From the NCBI GenBank assembly GCA_017936725.1, contig JAGBEZ010000053.1, forward strand, positions 1-5,305: DNA of 5,305 bases, written 5' to 3'. Position numbers and translations under genes: made by a program. How positions within the stretch are numbered: the stretch's first letter is position 1; each line of letters starts with the position of its first letter. This stretch comes from Agathobacter sp. GTDB taxonomy: Bacteria > Bacillota_A > Clostridia > Lachnospirales > Lachnospiraceae. Below the pieces are notes generated by a model, which ran no database searches, had not been told where the DNA came from, and worked only from the letters and a program-made list of their open reading frames with translations. Of this stretch, positions 1 to 4,363 are shown in pieces.

Positions 1-1
1 C

Positions 2-832
2 GTAGACCCAGAGCTTATCTTTGTAAGTCATAGTGGGGAAGATGTTTCGTTTATTTTATATCCAAATGCCAAAGGAAATTTTTTAGATGAGTTGCAGCAA
101 CTCATGGAATACCTTCTTACGAAACTAAATCATGGAGACAAAGAAGGTGTACATCAGGCATACCGCATTTATGATATGACATTGACGGAAGGGTATAGTA
201 TTGCAGACTTAAAGAAGATGATTTTAAGTGCGAGAGAAGAGAAAAAAGAAATACCTATGAAAAAGATGTCCTTGGATTACGAAGAAAATTGGCAGTCCGA
301 AGAGAAGGCGGTAGCGAAAAAGGATACTTTGGAAGAGGAGAATCCTTTCGAAAAAGCAGATGTTTTATTGGAGATAGAGAAAAAAGTACTTGCTTTGATT
401 GAACGAGTAAAAGAAATCCTTTGGACGAAAAAAGACAATAAAGAAGAGATTCCTATGGTGGTACATCCAGAAGATAAACTAGAAGAGGAAGATGAAAGGA
501 ATATACATCCGACGATATGCTTAGCGGCGACACTAGGTGAGCCACAAGGCTTGCTTCTATATGAAGGAATGGGGGATTATCCAGATTTTGAATTGGGAGA
601 GGAAAGTGGCATTATTGGAAAGAATCCAAAAGTGAAGCTCTGTATTCAGAGAGAGACCATTAGTCAATTTCATGCCAAAATCGATTTTTTTGATAAGACA
701 TATTATATAGAAGATATGAATTCGACAAACGGAACGTTTTTGAATGATGAAATGCTAAATTATAAAGAAAAAAGAGCCTTATCTCCAGGGGATGTTTTGC
801 GGTTTGCAGATGTAAAATACCGTTTTTTGTAG
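2..832 (+). CDS. DUF6382 and FHA domain protein, 5'-truncated by window edge
   Basis: The frame is open from base 2 to the TAG at 830-832, giving 276 visible residues; the true start lies left of the window. A TTG at 92 could be read as a start but is only an internal Leu codon, because good coding sequence continues upstream (VDPELIFVSHSGE...). Visible residues 1 to about 80 resemble the end of DUF6382 (FILYPN, MEYLL, LNHGDKEGVHQAYRIYDMT). A charged Lys/Glu-rich linker follows (about 80-170), then a C-terminal FHA domain (about 170-276) with IIGK (204-207), SQFHAKI (221-227), NSTNGTFLN (240-248) and LSPGD. FHA domains bind phosphothreonine peptides. The usual Gly-Arg is Gly-Lys here, and SRxH is SQFH. 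From memory, DUF6382/FHA proteins in Lachnospiraceae lie near Tad/Flp-type pilus genes, so a role in that machinery is plausible but not shown here. The FHA call is firm; the DUF6382 call is made from remembered family sequence. Confidence 0.88.
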   Translation, partial: VDPELIFVSHSGEDVSFILYPNAKGNFLDELQQLMEYLLTKLNHGDKEGVHQAYRIYDMTLTEGYSIADLKKMILSAREEKKEIPMKKMSLDYEENWQSEEKAVAKKDTLEEENPFEKADVLLEIEKKVLALIERVKEILWTKKDNKEEIPMVVHPEDKLEEEDERNIHPTICLAATLGEPQGLLLYEGMGDYPDFELGEESGIIGKNPKVKLCIQRETISQFHAKIDFFDKTYYIEDMNSTNGTFLNDEMLNYKEKRALSPGDVLRFADVKYRFL

Positions 833-842
833 AAGAAAACAA

Positions 843-871
843 TTGCTTTTGTGGAGTAAAATTTATATACT
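843..871 (+). promoter_or_regulatory. Putative sigma-A promoter for the HIT gene
   Basis: A TTGCTT -35 element (843-848, 3/6 match) and a TATACT -10 element (866-871, 5/6) are separated by exactly 17 bases, placing transcription start near 878 and leaving a leader of about 40 nt before the HIT start codon. The -35 overlaps the left arm of an 8-bp inverted repeat, TTGCTTTT (843-850) with AAAAGCAA (881-888). No terminator is visible between the FHA gene and HIT, so read-through from upstream is also possible. Confidence 0.55.
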
Positions 872-916
872 GAAAGAAGGAAAAGCAACTACAAAATAAA
901 AAGGAGCATTTAGCAT

Positions 917-1336
917 ATGAGAAAAGATGATTGTATTTTTTGTAAACTTGCAAATGGAGATATTCCTACGAATACAATATATGAAGATGATGAAGTTCGC
1001 GTGATTATGGATGCAGCACCAGCGACAAAGGGGCATGCATTGGTATTGCCAAAGAATCATTATGCAGATATTTATGAAATCGATCCAGACGTATTAGGCA
1101 GAGCGATTCAGGTGGGACAAAAGGTGGTAAAACATGCAACCAAGGTATTAGAATGCGATGGTTATAATTTGTTACAGAACAATGGAACGGCAGCAGGCCA
1201 GACGGTTTTCCACTACCACTTGCACTTAATTCCACGCTATGCAGATATGGATAATGCGCAGATTTTGACATGGCCAGAAAAAGAAGGAGATGCGGATGCA
1301 ATAAAGGCAATTTCAGAATCTTTAAAGATGGATTAG
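917..1336 (+). CDS. HIT family (HinT-like) nucleotide hydrolase
   Basis: The 139-residue protein has the full length of a bacterial Hit/HinT protein. These small, cytosolic, usually dimeric enzymes hydrolyse nucleoside phosphoramidates, AMP-lysine-type adducts or related dinucleotide substrates; the physiological substrate is generally unclear. The histidine triad is FHYHLHL (98-104), with His99, His101 and His103; the middle His is the expected nucleophile. The N-terminal CIFC (Cys6, Cys9), with His48 in PKNH and His99, matches the zinc site described for Gram-positive Hit proteins. Other family signatures are KGHALVLPKNH (38-48), and YNLLQNNGTAAGQTVFH ahead of the triad. The ATG at 917 is preceded by AAGGAG (901-906) ten bases away and gives the standard family N-terminus. 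The gene has its own likely promoter and ends at the shared terminator facing murG. Family assignment is secure; subfamily and substrate are not. Confidence 0.96.
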   Translation: MRKDDCIFCKLANGDIPTNTIYEDDEVRVIMDAAPATKGHALVLPKNHYADIYEIDPDVLGRAIQVGQKVVKHATKVLECDGYNLLQNNGTAAGQTVFHYHLHLIPRYADMDNAQILTWPEKEGDADAIKAISESLKMD

Positions 1337-1352
1337 CATTTTCTAAATAAAG

Positions 1353-1400
1353 AAACGGCGGCTCCGAAATTTGACATGTCGAATTTCGGAGTCGCCATTT
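1353..1400. terminator. Bidirectional intrinsic terminator between HIT and murG
   Basis: The left arm 1357-1371 (GGCGGCTCCGAAATT) pairs with the right arm 1382-1396 (AATTTCGGAGTCGCC) over 15 positions, with one G-T wobble and a 10-base loop. After one mismatch, AAA (1353-1355) and TTT (1398-1400) extend the stem. T-rich sequence follows on the plus strand (ATTTATTATTTGTTTTT). The minus strand also runs into T-rich sequence (GTTTCTTTATTT). The structure lies between convergent stop codons (HIT 1336, murG 1402), so it should end both transcripts. Confidence 0.92.
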
Positions 1401-1401
1401 A

Positions 1402-2475
1402 TTATTTGTTTTTACGTTCTTTTTCAATTAAATCCAGAATGGTTCCGATGGAATCCATTTGTCCACTTTGGGACATGGCATCCATATACTTCTGGCGGTT
1501 GGCAAATACGTCACGTACCGCAGAAAGAAGAACCTCGTCCGTCACATCCTCCTCCGCAATTACATAGGAAAAGCCTTGTTTTTCAAAGGATTTTGCATTC
1601 AAAATCTGGTCGCCACGACTAGCAGCGGCAGATAATGGAATCAAAATATTTGGCTTATGTAAGGCTAAGAGTTCACAAATGGAGTTTGCACCTGCACGGG
1701 AAATTGCTAAATCCGCAAGGGCTAGCATATCGGTTAGTTCTGCACTTACATATTCGAATTGTGTATAACCGCTCGTGCCTACAAGTGTTTCGTCGAGATT
1801 TCCTTTTCCACATAAATGAATAATGTAGAAACTCTTCAATAATTCCGGAAGAATTTTACGTACGGCCTCGTTAATCGCACGAGAGCCTAAACTTCCGCCG
1901 ATAATGAGAAGAACGGGTTTCTTTTCTGCAGGGAAACCACAGAGTTTATAGGCTTTTTCTGGATTTCCAGAAAAGAGTTCGCGGCGAATCGGAGAACCCG
2001 TAAGGACGGCCTTATCCGCTGGAAGATATTTCAAGGTTTCCGGGAAATTACAGCAAACTTTTCTCGCGCCTTTGATAGCGATGCGGTTTGCTAAACCTGG
2101 TGTAATATCGGATTCATGAATAATCGCAGGAACACCACAGGTTTTGGCTGCTAATACGACAGGTACCGAAACAAATCCCCCTTTTGAGAAAACGATGTCC
2201 GGTTTTAGTTTATGCATAAGTCTAAGAGCCTGTGCGTAACCTTTGATGACACGGAATGGATCTGAAAAGTTCTTTGGGTCAAAGTAACGACGAAGCTTTC
2301 CAGATTCGATGCCGGTATAAGGGATGCCCTGTGCTTCGATTAGTTCTTTTTCGATACCATTGTGGGAACCAATATATTGAATATCATAGCCGGCTTCTTT
2401 CAGAGCTGGCATAAGTGCGATGTTTGGAGTGACATGGCCAGCGGTACCGCCACCTGTCATAACGATTCTTTTCAT
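1402..2475 (-). CDS. murG: UDP-GlcNAc:undecaprenyl-PP-MurNAc-pentapeptide GlcNAc transferase MurG
   Basis: MurG transfers GlcNAc from UDP-GlcNAc to lipid I to make lipid II, on the inner face of the membrane. The protein is 357 residues, normal for the family, and has the GT-B fold signatures: GGGTAGHVTP (8-17), SKGGFVSVP (97-105), HESD (120-123, in place of the more usual HEQN), GGSLGS (193-198), and SRAGANSICE (259-268) with RGDQILNA (287-294) in the UDP-GlcNAc-binding C-terminal half. The motif wording is that of the clostridial type of MurG. The ATG at 2473-2475 is chosen because AAAGGA (2483-2488) sits just upstream and the protein then begins exactly at the family's MKRIVMTGGG. The frame stays open upstream to 2652, but that stretch contains the promoter and looks non-coding. 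The gene stands alone, outside a dcw (division and cell wall) cluster, convergent with HIT and divergent from the small membrane protein gene. Its stop codon abuts the terminator stem. Confidence 0.96.
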   Translation of the reverse strand: MKRIVMTGGGTAGHVTPNIALMPALKEAGYDIQYIGSHNGIEKELIEAQGIPYTGIESGKLRRYFDPKNFSDPFRVIKGYAQALRLMHKLKPDIVFSKGGFVSVPVVLAAKTCGVPAIIHESDITPGLANRIAIKGARKVCCNFPETLKYLPADKAVLTGSPIRRELFSGNPEKAYKLCGFPAEKKPVLLIIGGSLGSRAINEAVRKILPELLKSFYIIHLCGKGNLDETLVGTSGYTQFEYVSAELTDMLALADLAISRAGANSICELLALHKPNILIPLSAAASRGDQILNAKSFEKQGFSYVIAEEDVTDEVLLSAVRDVFANRQKYMDAMSQSGQMDSIGTILDLIEKERKNK

Positions 2476-2512
2476 AAAAACATCCTTTCTTTTTCGAGAT
2501 GAATTTCTACTT

Positions 2513-2543
2513 ATTATATTATACGCAAAAAAGGAATTGTCAA
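2513..2543 (-). promoter_or_regulatory. Promoter for murG
   Basis: On the minus strand a perfect TTGACA -35 (2538-2543) is followed by TATAATATAATAA, which contains two overlapping perfect TATAAT hexamers at 2518-2523 and 2513-2518. Their distances from the -35 are 14 and 19 bases, so neither gives the ideal 17; the 19-base option is the more tolerable. The leader would be about 30 nt, ending in the AAAGGA ribosome binding site. Position and hexamer quality make this the likely murG promoter, though spacing leaves the exact start uncertain. Confidence 0.7.
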
Positions 2544-2636
2544 CTAAGTTTCTATTCGAAAAACTTTCATTCGAAATATTTCCAGATGCCTGTCGAAAAA
2601 GGGAAAAACTTGCGACGAAAAGTCTGCCTTGTCCAC
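2544..2636. other. Divergent intergenic spacer with phased CGAAA motifs
   Basis: This stretch lies upstream of both the murG promoter (minus) and the small-membrane-protein promoter (plus). It holds CGAAA at 2557, 2572, 2594 and 2616, at steps of 15, 22 and 22 bases; the first two are within perfect TTCGAA palindromes (2555-2560 and 2570-2575). The motifs are A-rich and could act as UP-element-like sequence or binding sites, but may be chance in A+T-rich DNA. I see no credible gene here on either strand. Confidence 0.35.
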
Positions 2637-2665
2637 TTTCAGTATGATTCATAAATAGTTATAAT
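2637..2665 (+). promoter_or_regulatory. Putative promoter for the small membrane protein gene
   Basis: A perfect TATAAT -10 (2660-2665) lies about 35 bases before the start codon of the gene at 2700, inside the 10-bp palindrome TATAATTATA (2660-2669). The matching -35 is poor: TTTCAG (2637-2642, 17-base spacer) or CTTTCA (2636-2641, 18-base spacer). An 11-bp dyad, TATGATTCATA (2643-2653), sits between the two elements, where a repressor or activator could bind. The -10 is convincing and the -35 weak, which would suit a regulated or low-level promoter. Confidence 0.45.
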
Positions 2666-2699
2666 TATAGAAGAAAGTAAGACAAAAAGGAGAATTAGA

Positions 2700-2963
2700 A
2701 TGGTGCATTTCGAGTGGTTATTTCTCATGCAGATAGTTATGGGAATTCTAATGATGGTTTTCTTACAAAAGCTAATTCAAATGAAGAAACAGGTGGATAA
2801 AATCACGCAAGAAGTTTCGAATTATATTGCTTATGTTACCGAAGATATTGAAGAAAATGAGGAGACCGTGACAGATGAAAAACATATGGAAATAAGCAAA
2901 AATGACACGGAAGAAGCGAAAAATCGCATAATTCAAGCGGTTTTAAAGGAGTATTTTCCGTAA
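2700..2963 (+). CDS. Small single-pass membrane protein of unknown function
   Basis: I do not recognise this 87-residue protein. The ATG at 2700 has AAGGAG (2687-2692) seven bases upstream, an excellent site that supports real translation. Residues 6-22 (WLFLMQIVMGILMMVFL) form one hydrophobic membrane segment. A basic amphipathic stretch rich in Lys and Gln follows (23-38), so positive-inside predicts a short N-terminus outside and the rest in the cytoplasm. Residues 25-46 could form a coiled coil, 47-62 are strongly acidic (EDIEENEETVTDE), and 71-87 form a final amphipathic helix (EEAKNRIIQAVLKEYFP). The shape suggests a membrane anchor or adaptor for a cytoplasmic partner, but no function follows from it. 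No terminator separates it from the next gene, so some read-through into the lipoprotein gene is possible. The gene is divergent from murG; whether they are functionally linked cannot be told. Confidence 0.8.
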   Translation: MVHFEWLFLMQIVMGILMMVFLQKLIQMKKQVDKITQEVSNYIAYVTEDIEENEETVTDEKHMEISKNDTEEAKNRIIQAVLKEYFP

Positions 2964-2988
2964 AAATACATAAAAATGAAACCAAAAT

Positions 2989-3017
2989 TTGACAAATAAA
3001 AAGAGCTTTGCTATAAT
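2989..3017 (+). promoter_or_regulatory. Consensus sigma-A promoter for the SH3/hydrolase lipoprotein gene
   Basis: TTGACA (2989-2994) and TATAAT (3012-3017) both match the consensus exactly and are separated by the ideal 17 bases, making this the strongest promoter in the window. Transcription should start near 3024, giving a leader of about 88 nt. A match this good suggests high or growth-phase housekeeping expression rather than a sporulation sigma factor. Confidence 0.88.
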
Positions 3018-3052
3018 GCCCTAGGTGTAATAATTTCGTAACAATTGAAATA

Positions 3053-3102
3053 AAATGTTTAAAAAAGAAAAAATAATGTAATACTTATATAGTAAAACAT
3101 TT
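3053..3102 (+). promoter_or_regulatory. Possible A+T-rich leader hairpin ending at the ribosome binding site
   Basis: AAATGTTT (3053-3060) is the exact reverse complement of AAACATTT (3095-3102), with a 34-base A-rich loop. The right arm ends directly against the GGAGGT ribosome binding site (3103-3108) of the downstream lipoprotein gene. The stem has only two G-C pairs and would be weak, so it may be chance; it matches no riboswitch I know. Confidence 0.25.
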
Positions 3103-3111
3103 GGAGGTATT

Positions 3112-4266
3112 ATGAAATTAGACGTAAAAATGAGATTATTCAGTGCATTTTTAGCACTTGTTCTTTTATTTACTGCATGCGGAAGCGCTGTGGAAGAATC
3201 AAACAATAAAGTTGACTCTACAGAAGAAAATCAGGTTTCTGTAGAAAAAGAGGATACCGATGTGGTGACAAGTCCTTCGGATGAAGAGGTGGTTGAAGAT
3301 ACCGTTGAAGATGTGGTTGTAGTGGTACCACCTACTCCAGAACAGTTAGAAAAGACAGAATGGTTAAACTACATGATGCCAAACGGGGAAGAATATGTGA
3401 ATGTTCGTGTAGAACCAAGCACAGAGGCTGCGATAGCTGGTAAATTAGAAAAAGGAGATCGTGCTGCGGTATTAGAAAAGGGTGCGGAATGGACCAAAAT
3501 CAAGTCTGGAAACTTGGTGGGATATGTAAGCAATCAGTATTGTATTTATGGCGAGGAAGCATTGGCTTATGCGAAAGCAAATTGCCCAACAATTGCAACA
3601 ACGACAACAGACGGACTTCGTATTCGTCAGTCAATGAGCACAGACAGTAAGATTATTAAGCGTTTGGATGAAGGCGCTAGACTTGTAGTAGACACAAATG
3701 CAGCAACAGAAGAAGGATGGCTTGCAGTTAAATATAATGACAGCACATATTATGTAAGTGCACAGTATGTAACAGTTGCTTTGGAAGTAGGTACAGGTTT
3801 AACTACTGCTGAAATCGAAGCGATTGCACGCGAGGAAGCTGAAAGAAAAGCAAGAGAAGAACAGGCGAAAAAAGAAGCAGCAGAAAAAGTGGCGGCTAGC
3901 AATGCAGCAGTAAAAGAAGTAGATGATTTGACACTTATGGCAGCAATTATCTATTGCGAAGCAGGTGCAGAACCATATGAGGCACAGCTTGCAGTAGGAG
4001 CTGTTATTATGAATCGTTTGGAACGCGGATATGCAAGCACTTTATATGGAGTAATCTTTCAGAAAGGTCAGTTTACTCCAGCGAGAAATGGAAAATTAGC
4101 AAGAGTAATTGCACAGGGAAAAGCAAGCGCATCTTGTTATGAAGCAGCAAGAGCAGCGTTAGCCGGCGAAGATAATACAGACGGATGTCTTCGTTTCAAC
4201 GATTATAACGGATCACAACAGGGTATTCGTTACGGTGGAATGGTATTTTGGAACAACGGCAGATAG
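3112..4266 (+). CDS. Lipoprotein with two SH3-like domains and a SleB/CwlJ-type cell wall hydrolase domain
   Basis: This 384-residue secreted protein starts with a lipoprotein signal: a short basic N-terminus, hydrophobic residues 9-20, then the lipobox LFTAC with Cys23 as the lipidated residue. An acidic, low-complexity Val/Glu/Asp/Pro tether follows (24-78). Two bacterial SH3-type repeats come next: about 92-145 (YVNVRVEPS ... VGYVSNQYC) and about 160-222 (GLRIRQSMSTDSKII ... YYVSAQYV). An Ala/Glu/Lys-rich helix or coiled coil (231-268) leads to a Hydrolase_2 domain (271-380): IIYCEAGAEPYEAQLAVGAV, IMNRL, QFTPARNGK, YEAARAALAGE and a terminal GGMVFW. Glu283, in the CEA motif, matches the conserved acidic residue expected to be catalytic. 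SleB and CwlJ relatives act on cortex peptidoglycan in spores, but this anchored form driven by a consensus sigma-A promoter more likely remodels vegetative wall; that is inference. Start: GGAGG (3103-3107) lies four bases before the ATG at 3112, a tight spacing; the internal ATG at 3130 has no ribosome binding site. Confidence 0.92.
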   Translation: MKLDVKMRLFSAFLALVLLFTACGSAVEESNNKVDSTEENQVSVEKEDTDVVTSPSDEEVVEDTVEDVVVVVPPTPEQLEKTEWLNYMMPNGEEYVNVRVEPSTEAAIAGKLEKGDRAAVLEKGAEWTKIKSGNLVGYVSNQYCIYGEEALAYAKANCPTIATTTTDGLRIRQSMSTDSKIIKRLDEGARLVVDTNAATEEGWLAVKYNDSTYYVSAQYVTVALEVGTGLTTAEIEAIAREEAERKAREEQAKKEAAEKVAASNAAVKEVDDLTLMAAIIYCEAGAEPYEAQLAVGAVIMNRLERGYASTLYGVIFQKGQFTPARNGKLARVIAQGKASASCYEAARAALAGEDNTDGCLRFNDYNGSQQGIRYGGMVFWNNGR

Positions 4267-4272
4267 ATTGCG

Positions 4273-4302
4273 AAAATGGTCATCATAAGATGGCCATTTT
4301 TT
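4273..4302 (+). terminator. Intrinsic terminator after the lipoprotein gene
   Basis: AAAATGGTCATC (4273-4284) pairs with GATGGCCATTTT (4289-4300) over 12 positions, with one G-T wobble and the 4-base loop ATAA. A run of six T (4297-4302) overlaps the end of the stem and GTTGTATTT follows. It starts seven bases after the stop codon, so it should separate this transcript from the argF-like gene. Confidence 0.93.
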
Positions 4303-4303
4303 G

Positions 4304-4332
4304 TTGTATTTACGGGCCAAATAGAGTAAAAT
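4304..4332 (+). promoter_or_regulatory. Putative promoter for the ornithine carbamoyltransferase gene
   Basis: TTGTAT (4304-4309, 3/6 match) and TAAAAT (4327-4332, 5/6) have a 17-base spacer and begin directly after the preceding terminator's T run. An alternative -10, TACTAT, lies at 4335-4340. I see no clear ArgR-type operator in the 60 bases before the gene, so arginine control cannot be claimed from this sequence. Confidence 0.45.
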
Positions 4333-4363
4333 ACTACTATTCCCAAAACAAGGAGGAAAGGAC

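Noticed and set aside
92..94. TTG as the start codon of the FHA protein
   Set aside because: The frame is open and clearly coding upstream to the window edge, with DUF6382-like residues before this point and no ribosome binding site in front of it.
843..888. Hairpin after the FHA gene as an intrinsic terminator
   Set aside because: The arms are 8 bp with a 30-base loop and no T run follows; the site is better explained by a promoter.
660..1060. Minus-strand open frames opposite the FHA and HIT genes
   Set aside because: They oppose two well-supported genes and resemble no protein family.
1371..1622. Plus-strand open frames over the 3' part of murG
   Set aside because: They lie opposite strongly supported murG coding sequence and begin inside the terminator, with no domain signature.
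2476..2652. N-terminal extension of MurG by 59 residues to an upstream ATG
   Set aside because: The extension contains the likely murG promoter, lacks family similarity and a ribosome binding site, and is unnecessary because the ATG at 2475 gives the standard MurG N-terminus.
3018..3111. A known riboswitch in the lipoprotein leader
   Set aside because: The leader is short, A+T-rich and lacks a conserved aptamer core or terminator/antiterminator pair that I can recognise.
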